Origin: Symbiodinium kawagutii
Taxonomy: Eukaryota; Sar; Dinophyceae; Suessiales; Symbiodiniaceae
Assembly: GCA_009767595.1 (NCBI GenBank)
Contig: VSDK01003953.1
Location: 499,599-563,598 of the forward strand
Length of the DNA stretch: 64,000 bases
Direction: 5' to 3'
This document shows, piece by piece, positions 10,829 through 21,625 of the stretch. Within the stretch, counting starts at the first letter, position 1, and each line of letters starts with the position of its first letter. The position numbers and the translations under genes were made by a program. The notes beneath the pieces were generated by a model. That model searched no databases and was not told where the DNA came from. It was given only the letters and a program-made list of their open reading frames with translations.

Positions 10829-10833
<5 letters not shown>
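10662..10833 (-). repeat. 172-bp terminal direct repeat, 5' copy
   Basis: Identical to 7181-7352. In element sense it precedes ORF1 and must hold the promoter or 5' untranslated region if the element is transcribed from its own end. It is followed outward by a (TTG)n run. Confidence 0.9.

Positions 10834-10860
<27 letters not shown>
10828..10860. repeat. (CAA)n microsatellite at the element end
   Basis: About ten CAA units (TTG in element sense) lie between the 5' terminal repeat and the outer repeat. The 3' copy of the terminal repeat has only two such units before unrelated sequence, so the tract is specific to the 5' end. Confidence 0.85.
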
Positions 10861-10861
<1 letters not shown>

Positions 10862-11348
10862 TATTTGATCGAAGCATCGTTGGACGACATATGAAAGCAA
10901 GACACATATTAAATTCTCATGGTTGATTGATTTATTCAATTAAATACTCATGACTCATGATTGCTTGATAGTTGCATGTTTTCATAGTTATAAATCTAGT
11001 GGTTCATTGAGATAGTTGTCTGCAAAATTGTCATACTTGGTTGATATTTGCACGTCAAATGGTGGCTGCCAATCCTGGCTGGCTACTAGCAAGCAGCACA
11101 AAAAGTCTGAATAGGTGTATATGTTCCTACTGGCTGAGATGTGGGGATAATACATGGCAAAAGACACATGCATAGCTATATTTGCGTGTATGTGTGTTAG
11201 AATCTATGAAATACTCTTGCAAAGCACTACAGACATGCCTCCTAGCTCCTGGCATGCTGCGATGACTAAGTACGGTATCTTCTGACATTGCTTTTTGCTG
11301 TAGCCGGAACCACTATTGCACTGGCACGTCATGGTGTAGCTGATATGC

Positions 11349-11423
11349 CCAGCTTGCCAAAGGATGGCTCTTGCTTGTGAGATAGGACAGCAGCGCCGCA
11401 AGGAACCGTATGCGCTCCCTAGT
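11349..11423 (-). CDS. Probable host exon, second copy
   Basis: Same 25 codons as 6528-6602 (TRERIRFLAALLSYLTSKSH and on) with the same GCTCAG acceptor. The polypyrimidine side differs by the two substitutions noted between the outer repeats (C to A and C to T in plus-strand terms). Confidence 0.45.
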
Positions 11424-11753
11424 CTGAGCAAGATGACCGTTTTTTTGAAGCACAGAATCTCAACCATTGGATCCGTTGTATCATTGGAAAGAAACCAGTC
11501 TCAAGATGTCTCAAGCAAAACACGTTGGAAACGCTGTGACTGTGTGGTCTAGCAAAAAACCGTATCAGCAGAAGCAACATGCATCAAGCAGCAGCTTCAT
11601 TGTTCAGTCGTTCATCTTCAGGCAACGTAAAAGTTGCACAAATGACATTGCCTCTTTCACTTGAAGGGAGCTATTTTGATATTACAGTATTGTAATTGGA
11701 AAGACAAATGCCAGATCACACACACACAGGCGCGCGCGCACACACACACACAC

Positions 11754-11971
11754 CAACATATGTCCATGATACACACTCGCGTTGGTCGAACGCAGGAATG
11801 GATGGAAAAAGATGCTCCAAACTATCAACCAGCCATACCGAGTATAAATTGATCATTTTTGCGGGATCACTGTTGCAGTAGAACCCACCGTTGCTATCAA
11901 GTATCAACCAGGTTTTCCCGGTATGGGGAACATCCGATAAATGACCCAACAAATCTTTGTTGGGTTGTTCA
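11754..11971 (-). CDS. Probable host exon, second copy
   Basis: Same frame as 6937-7154. Its donor-side (GT)n tract is two units shorter than in the other copy. This copy is the one still joined to the apparently native upstream exon at 12052-12108. Confidence 0.4.
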
Positions 11972-12051
11972 CTTACCCTTCTTTTGCTTCGTGACCAGCA
12001 ACCACTTAGCACCATTCATCACGGTCCCGCCGTCTCGCGCTTGATTTGCAC

Positions 12052-12108
12052 CTCTTGAGGAGGAGACCGCGGCGTCAGCATCGCGAGCACACCATCGATC
12101 CTGCCACG
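12052..12108 (-). CDS. Probable internal coding exon
   Basis: Minus strand, 19 codons in phase between a CAACAG acceptor and a GAG|GTGCAA donor, reading RGRIDGVLAMLTPRSPPQE. The plus strand is also open over this island with similar GC3, so strand is not certain. The next exon candidate on the minus strand (11754-11971) does not join in phase with this donor, so at least one edge is wrong or another exon intervenes. Confidence 0.4.
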
Positions 12109-12597
12109 CTGTTGGTGTGCAACAGTTGATGGTTGATGGTTTGTCATGGTCACCAAGAAACAAGGTTCAGGATAATTAACCTCATATTAAGACTACTTGG
12201 CGTTCAAGGTAGTGGTTAATCAACAAAGCTACTAAACAAGGTCTATATGAGGTTGATGCTGGTTTGTGACAATGATAATTGATAATCACCAGGAAGCAAC
12301 AGTGGCAATGATTAACCAGCGTTGACAATGTTTTGTGATAGGTCAACAATGCTTAAAGATAGTTGCAGACGATTTACAGGGGTTCATGATGTTGTCAATG
12401 AAAGTTGTGATATTGGTCAACGTTCCGGTTTTTAGTGTTGGCTTCGTCGATTCTTCCACATGGCTGTCTACTGATTGATTGTTGATACTGGTTCAGAACA
12501 ACGAACCACAGCTGATAGTCATTGATGTTTCGCAGTGATATTGCAAAAGATGATTGACTGTAGTTACGATGGTTCGGAGGGGGTCACAATCGTGCAG

Positions 12598-12666
12598 CGG
12601 TTGTATACGATGGTGCTGGGCGAGGCGTACCGCGAAAGTTGGAAACGCTGCGAGCTGGCGCCCGAA
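12598..12666 (+). CDS. Probable internal coding exon (plus strand)
   Basis: Plus strand, 23 codons in phase from a GTGCAG acceptor to a GAA|GTCAAT donor, reading RLYTMVLGEAYRESWKRCEL. GC3 is about 78%, higher than the competing minus frame at about 64%. Unknown family. Confidence 0.45.
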
Positions 12667-13278
12667 GTCAATTGCTAACATGGTCGCCTGATTTCAAGGG
12701 ACTTCTACTTGAAAATATATACCCAATCAGATAGAAAAATAATAGAAATCTCAACTTGATAATCACAATCAAATAGTTGCGAACATCCCCAACACGCTGC
12801 TTCTTGTTCGCTGTAGGGCCAGGGATTGACAAATGGATTGCGATGAAATTCGCAGACGGTCAAAGGTTGAGACTGATTGTTCTGGGAATGATCATTCCTG
12901 TAGAAATACCCAGGTTGGTGACTCATGTTACTGTGGCGAATGTCGGGACCGTTCAAACTGGTCAACTGGTACTCCAGAGTACTTGAACATCGTGTTTTTA
13001 CAATCTTTGACCCAGAGGATGGGTTCCTGAAATAAATGGCTTAAAACCTAACATCCTGTGTTTAGCCATTTTGTTGTCCAAATGGCTATCTGAAGACAAA
13101 CCCTCTACAGAGTGAATTGTATTTATTTGTACGAGTACTGTAGATGGTTGGGCAAGGATCAAAATCACAAGTATTAACATGAGTCAATTATGATTGGCCA
13201 ACATCTATGAAGAAATGGTTGGAAAAATGGATCACTTTGGTCCAACACAGTCGGTTCCCTGGAGAACCCAAGATCCAG

Positions 13279-13376
13279 CATGGTGGTTGCGCGCCGCTTC
13301 GCCAAGCGTCTGCTGCCCAAAGTCATCCAGGTCTTCTACCGACGGCAGCCGCGCATCACCTGGAGCGAGTCGACTG
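13279..13376 (+). CDS. Probable internal coding exon (plus strand)
   Basis: Plus strand, from an ATCCAG acceptor to a G|GTACAG donor. The best frame reads VVARRFAKRLLPKVIQVFYR then RQPRITW, with about 84% GC3, far above the AT-rich flanks. The minus strand is also open (RLPSVEDLDDFGQQTLGEAA) but with lower GC3. Basic and helical; family unknown. Confidence 0.45.
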
Positions 13377-13587
13377 GTACAGCTACAGCCAGTTACAACT
13401 TCTCATTTGTTTAATTGCTATAATTTAATAAATTGCTATAACCATAATAAATGCCACATTTTACAGAATAGCTACTTTACATTTAAAACCAGCTACAATT
13501 TGCGCATGTTTAAATGGCTCTAATATGCATATACTGCATATACTCTATATATATATATTTATTTATTTATTTATTTATTTATATAAT

Positions 13588-13928
13588 AATCCACAATCAT
13601 GCTCCAGGGATGTTTCATGCTCAGGGATGGTTGTTAATATGCCATCACTGCTCCAAGCCGATTTTAAGACAGCCAACCAGTCTGAATTGGCGCCATGGCT
13701 GAATTTCAGATATCTCGCCATGGCTAGATATCTGAAACTTAGCCATGGCGAGATATCTGAAACTTAGCCATGGCGAGATATCTGAAACTTAGCCATGGCG
13801 AGATATCTGAAATTCAGCCATGGCGAGAATTCAGACTGGTTGGCTGTCTTAAAATCGGCTTGGGGGAGTGATTGCATATTGACAACCATCCCTGAGCATG
13901 AAACATCCCTGGAGCATGATTGTGGATT
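13588..13928. mobile_element. 341-bp long inverted repeat with central satellite
   Basis: The outer arms (AATCCACAATCATGCTCCAG on the left, its complement on the right) pair for about 110-120 bp with few mismatches. The centre is a short tandem array. It would extrude as a large hairpin and resembles a non-autonomous foldback element. A (TTTA)n tract abuts the left end. No clear target duplication was seen. Confidence 0.8.
13741..13830. repeat. 25-bp tandem repeat inside the inverted repeat
   Basis: Units start at 13741, 13766, 13791 and 13816 with the core CCATGGCGAGATATCTGAAA. Each unit carries its own small palindromes (CCATGG and AGATATCT). A preceding inverted partial unit continues the pattern leftward. 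Confidence 0.85.
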
Positions 13929-13939
13929 AAACATATACA

Positions 13940-15000
13940 TATTATATCTGTATTTACATTGTTACATAACGTTCCAGGACAAGAGCGAATTCATTGTGAT
14001 TTTTGGGCAAACTTGATGTCGCTACACGTTTTATCATAATTGACTATCGCTTCCGAAGGGCTACAATAGCGGAATGACTAAGCTGGTTGATGACAAGTAA
14101 TGACCCAACATGGTAACCATCAATTTGTTGGTGTTTGGAAGTGATAGCCGAGTCATCCGGAATTATTGAATCAGGCTGAACTTTTTATCAGCTGTTATGA
14201 CCTATTGGTTTAGCGAAATATTGGTATAACGTTGCATTTACACTTATGGTATAATGATAGTTACTGGCTATTGGATTATGGTTCTCGATAATCATTTATA
14301 ACCCTTTTACAATCGATGCATTGGATTGATTGACGACTAATCACCACAACTGACTCGAATCAAGTTGTGTTTACTGCTGACTTGTTGAGGGCCCAAGTCA
14401 CGTCCCAGGTGAACAAAAATCTGTTGAAGTGGCCTCTTCGGGGATTCTGATTTGCTAAACAGCTGGTTGTGTCTATAAAACTGGTGAAACTATTTCCTGA
14501 AACCATCTTGCTCAATGGATTGGTTGAACGACTCAACTCTTGAAGTGGTGCTGGTGAGGACTTGACCTTGGCTAAAGCCAGCTGGGCTGAACCCTCTTAC
14601 CCATTACTTACCTGGCAAGAAAACACCCACAAGATTCACCAGAGCCCTCCTTGTTTGGTGGACACTTGTTAGCTGAGACAACAGTCGCATCCAATGATGC
14701 TGGTCGTGTCACAGGAATCCCTCTACACCTTCTGCCAGTCCCACCTGTATACTCCAGTCCAATAATCAGGTCACAGCCAGCTGTTCCACCAAAATAGTTC
14801 CTTTTCGTACAATCCATTGTATCCGTAAGCAGGCGTTTAATCCACAAATGATCATAAGTTATCATAGCTAATCATTTGTAATCATAGTCGTCAAATGACT
14901 ACGTAACTATCCATTACAATCATGCTTATGATTTGATAAGATTATCATAATCATATTGACCACTTAAATGATTTGATCATAGTCGCGCGCATGGTCAATG
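13940..15000. other. AT-rich stretch without a supported gene
   Basis: Mixed intron-like sequence. The open frame at 14608-14865 (minus) has no supporting bias. ATCAT-rich text lies at about 14860-14980. Confidence 0.35.
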
Positions 15001-15002
15001 AC

Positions 15003-15104
15003 TCGCAGTTCTTGTTGGGCCATCCAGCCGCGCGCCGCGCCTGCCACTTCTGCTTCCATCAGTGCTTGGATCTCCTCGATGGAGGTCATCAAGGCAGTGT
15101 ACTC
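15003..15104 (-). CDS. Probable internal coding exon
   Basis: Minus strand, 34 codons in phase after a pyrimidine-rich acceptor ending GGCCAG and before a CGA|GTCATT donor. It reads EYTALMTSIEEIQALMEAEV then AGAARGWMAQQELR, an amphipathic helix-rich segment. GC3 is about 67%. The frame is also open upstream of the acceptor, so the exon may be longer. Family unknown. Confidence 0.5.
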
Positions 15105-17158
15105 CTGGCCAATCCACGGGAAGCGGCGGAAAATCGGGTGACTTTTTCTTAGAGATTCAATGAGACTATATATGGATTTTAGAGATTGTAGACTTAAAGT
15201 TTCAGTCAAATGATTGTATAGACAGTAGACTACAGATTTTTGTGGAAGTATAGGTTAATAGTAGACTAAAGATCATACTAAAACTATAGAGTAGACTCAA
15301 AGATTCAAAACCCTGGTCTACATGAGATTATAGAATCCGCTTACTTAGATGATTCAAAACAAAGTAAATATATATATATATATGCATGTATGTGTATATA
15401 TAAGTATGCTTAATTGTAGATGGAAAAAATAAAATCAGGAACTGGACTTTTCCCCTTCGAGTGAGAGGAAGAGCAACAAAAGAAAGTGAGGCAAACAAAA
15501 TTGATGAGCAAAATCGACAACAGCATCAACAGCAGTATCAAAAGCAACAAGTAGCCTCAAGTAGCACAAAAAAAGCAAGAAGATCCCACTAAGATGCATG
15601 TATGCCTTGTGTATGCCTTATGTATGCCTTATGTATGCCTCATGTATGCCCCATATGTGCCCATGTGTCAGATGCAATACCAAGATCAAACACATCAAAC
15701 TTATTCAAACTTAGTGTTTTAGGGGGACATCTGGAGACCTGTTTCAAAGCCAATGCCAAACATCCATGCGCATTATGGAGCATAAAGCCAACTGGTTGTG
15801 CCTTCATGGTCGATCCACAGCGCTTACACGAAGACAACATTCGGAACTATTCATCCCCGCTTCCTACTACTTTACCCTCGTCCAATATAAAAACTATAGT
15901 CCAAGGTGTTTTTTTTGCCTTTTTGGTTTGCACAATCTGTTTTGCCGATTGACCTATTCAACACGCATTATTAGAAGCAAGCTCTCCCAAGCAATGTTTT
16001 ACCCCCCAATCTCAAAGAAATAGTCCTTTTCGGGATGTTTAATATTAGGGGGCTGATCATTCAGTTTCTTATATGAAGGTTTCACCCTGAACATTAGGGG
16101 TTTACTTGCGAGAGCTGCTTTATCAATTTTCTACTATTGTTTTAACTAAAGAAGGAAATTCGAGTTTTCTATATAATGATAAGCTTTATGTTTAATTAAT
16201 ATTAGGGGTTGGCTTGCCGGAGCTGTTTTTTGATTGTCTATGTTTGTTTCAATTCAAGATCCCCAAATATTGACGGTGACCCCCAATACAAAAACTCTCC
16301 TTAGTACTAAAAACTACCCGGGGTGTTTAATATTTAGGGGGTCAGTAGTAGGGAGCAAAGATTCTATGGGTGTTAGAATGTCGGTAACTACCCAACATCC
16401 AATACCAGTGAGCCAAAATCGTTGGAAAAAAAAACTCAAGAAGTTTCATTTCAACCAGAGGTAGCCTGGCTTTGTCCACTGCGAATTTGTGCTTGCGACT
16501 TTGCCGGAGCCCAGAGAACTCAATGTGAGATCCGAGGATGGAAATGACAAGCCATGGTGGGGTGGCGTATGAACATGGATCTCCCACGATACAACCTGAA
16601 AAAATGACTAGCAAATTGCGCGGGGTTAAATCGTTTGATAATCTTTCATACATTTCCATGCGCAAAAAAAAGTTTAGGTGAACCTATCATAAAGGAATAC
16701 CACCAATGCATGATCGATCTTGGGTTCAAGATCATGTACACTAGGTCTGTAACGAATGTTGTTTCCGCATCGAAATTCCAGCGATTGAGGTCTACGTGGG
16801 CACTACATCACTACCAACGACTGCATTCCAACACCCTCCACCACTAAGTTGACCCAACTGGCCTCGATAGGTTTACGGCTTGGCAGTTTACATCAGCACT
16901 GGTGGGGACTCGACCCACCCAGCTATGCTACCAACACTCACAGGCCAGTGCCAGCCCAAGTTGGTCATAGATACCTCAAGTTGATTCAAGTTCTTCATAC
17001 TTGCAAGCATGAATGGACATGATTAGTCGCTACATGTCGCTACCTCAAGTTCTTCACAGTTGCATCCCGTTGGTTCCAGTTGGTTCCCGTTCCTGTTGAC
17101 TTTGTCACCCGTTGCGGAACCCGTTGCGAGGAACCCGTTGCGAGGAACCACTTGCAGT
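15105..17158. other. Intron-like stretch
   Basis: Holds a (TA)n tract at about 15370-15385 and several segments with AATATTAGGGG motifs at about 16040, 16200 and 16330. The open frame at 15602-15952 starts in tandem repeats and is not supported. Confidence 0.35.
15599..15655. repeat. 11-bp tandem repeat
   Basis: Five to six copies of a unit close to ATGTATGCCTT, degrading to the right (CCTC, CCCC). Confidence 0.8.
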
Positions 17159-17251
17159 TCAGAACCCCTCGGGGGAAGCAGCTCCGAGCTCCTGATCCAA
17201 CTGCTCGGTGAGTTCAACCGCCAACTTCTTCAGTTCCTCAGCGTCCAGGGT
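17159..17251 (-). CDS. Probable terminal coding exon
   Basis: Minus strand, entered after a GGCAG acceptor and ending with a TGA stop after 30 codons: TLDAEELKKLAVELTEQLDQ then ELGAASPEGF. The hydrophilic heptad-like pattern suggests a coiled coil at a protein C-terminus. The plus strand is also open here (ELLIQLLGEFNRQLLQFL), the usual mirror of a charged helix, so I prefer minus. Confidence 0.5.
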   Translation of the reverse strand, partial: TLDAEELKKLAVELTEQLDQELGAASPEGF

Positions 17252-17926
17252 CTGCCGTACGCAGTGATAGCAGTGATCAGAACCAGTGCTTCTGAACCGG
17301 GGTTAACAGCAGTTACCTCAAACACACCTCAAGTTACTTCAACTTACATCAAGTTTTTATCAAGTTCATCAGAACCAGGGTTTCAACCACAATTAGAAGC
17401 CCAAAAAGAATGAACAAAACATCACGAATCGACCGTGTTTACACAACGGGTGGCTATAAGTATACATTGAATCGACCGGAGATGGTCAAACTGCAGAGAC
17501 ACAGATTGCATCACGGAAATCACGGAGCCACCAATGCGCCTGTTGTTGTCTGGACAACTCCACGCAGCAGACTCAAACCATGCTGGGCGCGAACCAAAAT
17601 AACAGGTCCAGGTTTTGGGCCAATCATGGCTGGTGTATCAGTGATGTGGCCGTCAAAGTCATCAATCGGAAACAGGATCAACTCTCAACAGCGATTGCTT
17701 ATGGCCATCGCACTCTGCACATGCCAAATCAACATGTCAATATCAATATGATCAAACCCTAAGAGACTATCTTCAATCATCATTTTGCAACTATGACTGC
17801 TGTCAATTATTCTATTTCTACCAGGCATCCCTGTTAAGCCATCCACGGCCACATAGAGTCATCCGCGCGCAAACCGTTAAAACTCACACATACCTGCGAA
17901 TCGTGATATTCCATCTTGTGTCAAAA

Positions 17927-18039
17927 ATGGTAGTTTCTCAAGAAAGGAGACCCCCAAATCATCCAATTATGCATCATTCTGAAATCATAGCAATAAACCA
18001 ACCATTTTCGGGGGACCCCCATCTATTGAGAAGCACCCA
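17927..18039 (-). mobile_element. Short terminal-inverted-repeat element, copy 3
   Basis: ATGGTAGTTTCTCAAGAAAG..CCCCCAAATCATCCAAT on the left; AATAAACCAACCATTTT..GGGGGACCCCCAT..TTGAGAAG on the right. It lies about 50 bp from the exon at 18088-18200. Confidence 0.65.
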
Positions 18040-18087
18040 GCCACGGCGATACTGACCCAAGTAACCAGTGAGCCGTCTTCTACACAC

Positions 18088-18200
18088 GAATCGCCCCTAG
18101 ATTCGCTCGCTAGCTGAGGCGCGGTGTTTTGCCGCCTCCGTGCTGTCGAGCTGGTGGAATGCCAGGTGAGGTCATCCACCATGCTGGTGATCTCCGACAC
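18088..18200 (-). CDS. Probable internal coding exon
   Basis: Minus strand after a CCTAAG acceptor, reading VSEITSMVDDLTWHSTSSTA then RRRQNTAPQLASES. The donor is uncertain; a GT follows GATTC. The frame stays open into the TIR element. Family unknown. Confidence 0.45.
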
Positions 18201-19790
18201 CTTAGGCACTGGAAAGCAAACTGGGCAAACAAGAGCTGTGTTGACGTCGATCAAAGATCAACAACATGCTACAGCAACAAGCACAACAACAAACAAACAA
18301 TGATCGGGACCACGTCCAGAATATCAACAACAATCACAATAAGCAACAAAAGCACCAATGAATGGCATGAGTGAGAGCAACAATGAACGCCAAGTATGCT
18401 GATGCTTAAATAGTGTCAAGGTTTACTTCGTCATCGCATGGAAGAGTGTAATGCAAGAAAACCCTGTATTGGATTAGCGCAAGCATAAAACGGAAAAGCT
18501 TTGTCGTCAAATTTTCCTAAGCGCAAAGCAGGCACGACAACGAACTCGTTGCGAGAAGCTATCAATAGCTATCAGTAGCTATCAATAACTATTACTTCGA
18601 ATCGGGACCTAGAGTTTCAGCGTAAAATCCTTATATAGGGATTTTCGGTGTCCCGAATTGGAACTAGGTACTGGGTGGGCGTGTTAAGTCGGACATCTCC
18701 GCGGAAGTCTTACAAACGCCATCAGGACACCGCAAACGCGGAAGTCAGACGTATCCGTGAAAAGTCAGACATTTTAATGAAAACACCATGGGGACACCAT
18801 TCCAGACTATGTTTGTCCAACAAGTCAAAATTGAAGAAAACTGTGCAGACACCACGTCCAAACCAACATTTTCACTAGATAATGTCTCCGTTTTGACAGC
18901 AAACACAATGGGACACCGAACTCATGCAAGCCCAGTACAACAGTCGGCCAGATACATAATCACCGATCACGTGTGCAATCAATGATAAGCACCTATATGT
19001 GTATATGCAAACATACATACATAAAATATACAATATTATGTGCGCACTTATATACAATAATCAACGAGATATAGCCAGCAGCGCATCAAGGAGAACGTCC
19101 TGTGAATCGTGTGTTCAGGTCTAAAAATCCAGGAGCCAACTGGGAATCAACCAACGGAATCAATTCAAAGCTCACTCAACTACTCCATGACAAGGTACCG
19201 TTGGTGAACGGTAGGATGCAACCACCAACTAGCACCGGCAAAGGCAAAATAACAACAATCTTTGGGATAGCAATCATAGGTGTAGTGGGCAAGCGATTTC
19301 AAGGAATCTCCCAATCGTTGCAGAATATCCCCAAATTCTATCAATTTCAAGGATTTGATAAGAATCCAAGCGCTAGCCGCTAGTTTTTGGATATCCGGAT
19401 GCAAGTACATCACCTGTATTAATACTCTGTGCTTCCCTGCCAATAGCCATCATTTTTGGCTTGCTTAGGGATGACTACCTCCAATTTGTGGCTCCAAATC
19501 TCCAGTTCAGCTTGTTCTGTGTTCAATTCAATCAGCGAAACCTACACACGGCAAGTCCCCAACAGCTTACAGTACACGTGCTGGACTTAGCATAGCAAAA
19601 GTGCTAGAGATGCGGCCTGATGAAAAACGAATTCAGTAAAAGTTGATCTTATCCATCCATTCATTTGTCAACACTCAAGGAGGATCAACCCGCAATAAGT
19701 ATCATTAGCTAACCATCAAAAACCAGTGTTCCAGAAAACCATCAAAATAACAGAAGTCACCGGGAACCTGTCATCCATCTCCACTGACTT
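18201..19790. other. Stretch without a supported gene
   Basis: CAA/CAACA-rich text at 18260-18370, then degenerate GGACACC and AAGTCAGAC motifs between about 18690 and 18920. No exon candidate with good edges was seen. Confidence 0.3.
18601..18658. repeat. Nested inverted repeat
   Basis: AATCGGGAC pairs with GTCCCGAATT, and inside this AAAATCC pairs with GGATTTT around TTATATAG, giving a hairpin of about 58 bp. Confidence 0.6.
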
Positions 19791-19875
19791 TCCAACAATT
19801 TGCATCCCAACTTGGATGCTCCGGTACCCTTCGGTACCCTTCGGTACCATTCCACAACTGGGCACCATCTCAGCA

Positions 19876-19969
19876 GTGGCCAAGCTCGCCACTTCATCCA
19901 ATGCGATGCTCTCGGGCGCCCTGGTGGATGCGCAGGTCTCACTCCTGGACCGCTGCTGTCGAGTCGTGC
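19876..19969 (+). CDS. Possible coding exon, strand uncertain
   Basis: The plus frame reads VAKLATSSNAMLSGALVDAQ then VSLLDRCCR with about 76% GC3, after a CTCAGCAG acceptor and before a GTCGTG donor. The minus frame (RSRSETCASTRAPESIALDE) is equally open at about 71% GC3. A coding island is likely; its orientation is not decided. Confidence 0.35.
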
Positions 19970-20781
19970 CATGGTTTCCATGCGAACCGAAAAGGAGAGA
20001 ATCTGACCCATCAGAATGTTTCAAGGAGATTGTTTCCATGCCATGATTGCAAAGACCTTGTGGTCAGATTTTCGCCTTGCAGAAAACATGCGCCTTGTCT
20101 TTCGTGTTTGATAGATTCAATTTGCAGCAAACCAAGAGTCAAGATGGAGACCGTTCCAGTGGTTCTGATGATTGGTGCAGTTTCCCAATTACTCTGAGTT
20201 GAATGTCTTAGATCTGAGTTTTCCAGGTTTCCTTGCGGAAACTCAAACTCAAACACACCTTTGCCCAAGCCTAAACAACAGTGCCAAATGATAGTCTCAA
20301 AACACTGCTAACAAACATATAATTCAGTTCCGATTCCTTTGCTTGTGAGGGGTTTGGCAGCGCCATTTCATACATTATGAATAAATGTTTAAAAAAAAAA
20401 CATATGATGGTTGATTGTCTTTTCTTGCAGTTGGTCATCAACCTCAGCATTTAGAGTTGCTCGTCATTACAGTCATTTTGGGCAATGAGACTCAAGCGAT
20501 GTTCGGCATCAACCCCGATTGAATTTTTTTAGTTGCTTGGACGTGGACGGCTGCCCTGCGGAGTGTACAAGTGAGCGTCAAGCCTGATCAAGCGTTGATC
20601 ATCATTAGATAGTTGGTTCTAGTTGGTTGCAAGTCTGTGCATTCATGGACATCCATAAGTATAGTATATATAACATACATCATATATCATTAATTAGATG
20701 GTTGGAGATGATCGGTTATGAGATGTTGTGAGATGTTATGAGTTCTGAGTATCTTGATGATTTTGCCCGTACACGAACCAC

Positions 20782-20857
20782 CGTTGGGAGCCCGCGCTGG
20801 AGATCGTCGTCCAGCAGCTTGGAAGAGCCAGGAGACGCAGCGCATCCCACGCATTGC
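20782..20857 (-). CDS. Probable internal coding exon
   Basis: Minus strand, one base plus 25 codons from a GCCCAG acceptor to a CAACG|GTGGTT donor: QCVGCAASPGSSKLLDDDLQ then RGLPT. The plus strand is open too (EPALEIVVQQLGRARRR), with equal GC3. Confidence 0.4.
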
Positions 20858-21625
20858 CTGGGCGCACGAGGAAAAATGCCCGGAGATCGTGTTTTTATAG
20901 TGACAAATATAATTGATAGCTAATATGGTATATTAATGCCAATAGCTATATTGGTGCTCACTGTGGCCTTACTAGCTATAGCTATTCTTGCTTGAACGGA
21001 AACTGGCATTGATACCAACGGGAGGTGGCGTAGTCACGCTTCACAGCAGTTGCCATTCACAGTTGATCATTTGTACGTGCACAGAAAAATGGCGTCGCAA
21101 TACATCCAAAGCGGACTTGGTCTCGGGATTGCTCCTTCAACACCAATGACCAAAGATCAACCATTAACTATCAACCATCCGCTAATAAACTATGTTGGTA
21201 CAAAAAGCTTGTGTAATGAAACCGATGTTGGCTTATTAACATGGATCTCCCACTATGTAACACATAATTCTTTGATATGATATGAATCATAAATTGTTGG
21301 GAGTTGTTGCCATTAACCATTTCATAGTGATCAATACAGTACTTCATTCTTCGGGCACCTGCCAGGGTGAGCAATTGTAACACGCTTTAACATAGCGTGC
21401 GCATGTGTGCGCCATCTGATGAGAAATTGTCGCAGCACTGGAATGAATCTCTCGAAGATTGAAGCTAATAAGCTCCTGGAAACTTCCCATTACACCCGCT
21501 TTCCATGCAAACCTATAGCTTTGCATCAGCTTGCACTGTACAGTACACAACGAGACCCAACAGTGGTCAGGGTGTTGAAGAGTTGCAGATTCCAAGGTGT
21601 GGAAGCGGGGAATCTCCAGGGGGAT

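Larger units (their letters stand above)
7174..10862 (-). mobile_element. Penelope-like retroelement lacking an endonuclease
   Basis: A 3.7-kb unit on the minus strand. In the sense direction it has a (TTG)n run at the 5' end, a 172-bp direct repeat, ORF1, an overlapping ORF2 with reverse transcriptase, then a second identical 172-bp repeat. Both ORFs are intact and the terminal repeats are identical, so insertion should be recent and the copy may be autonomous apart from its missing nuclease. No GIY-YIG domain is visible at either end of the RT, and only about 220 bp remain after the ORF2 stop. Endonuclease-less Penelope-like elements are known (Athena/Coprina types, which use exposed 3' ends). 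Whether this belongs with them needs a phylogeny. Confidence 0.8.
10863..11990. repeat. 1.13-kb outer direct repeat, right copy
   Basis: Second copy of 6042-7173, 4 bp shorter owing to two fewer CA units. On its right it continues into the apparently native flank with the candidate exon at 12052-12108. Confidence 0.9.

Noticed and set aside
6042..11990. Reading the 1.13-kb repeats as LTRs of a single retrotransposon
   Set aside because: The order is outer repeat, inner repeat, genes, inner repeat, outer repeat. A single LTR pair would need the same order at both ends. The outer copies also contain host-like exons and continue into unrelated flanks.
19440..19470. Relic of the dinoflagellate spliced leader (TAGCCATTTTGGCTCAAG)
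   Set aside because: TAGCCATCATTTTTGGCTTGC is only loosely similar, with an insertion and a divergent end, and no cDNA-like sequence follows.
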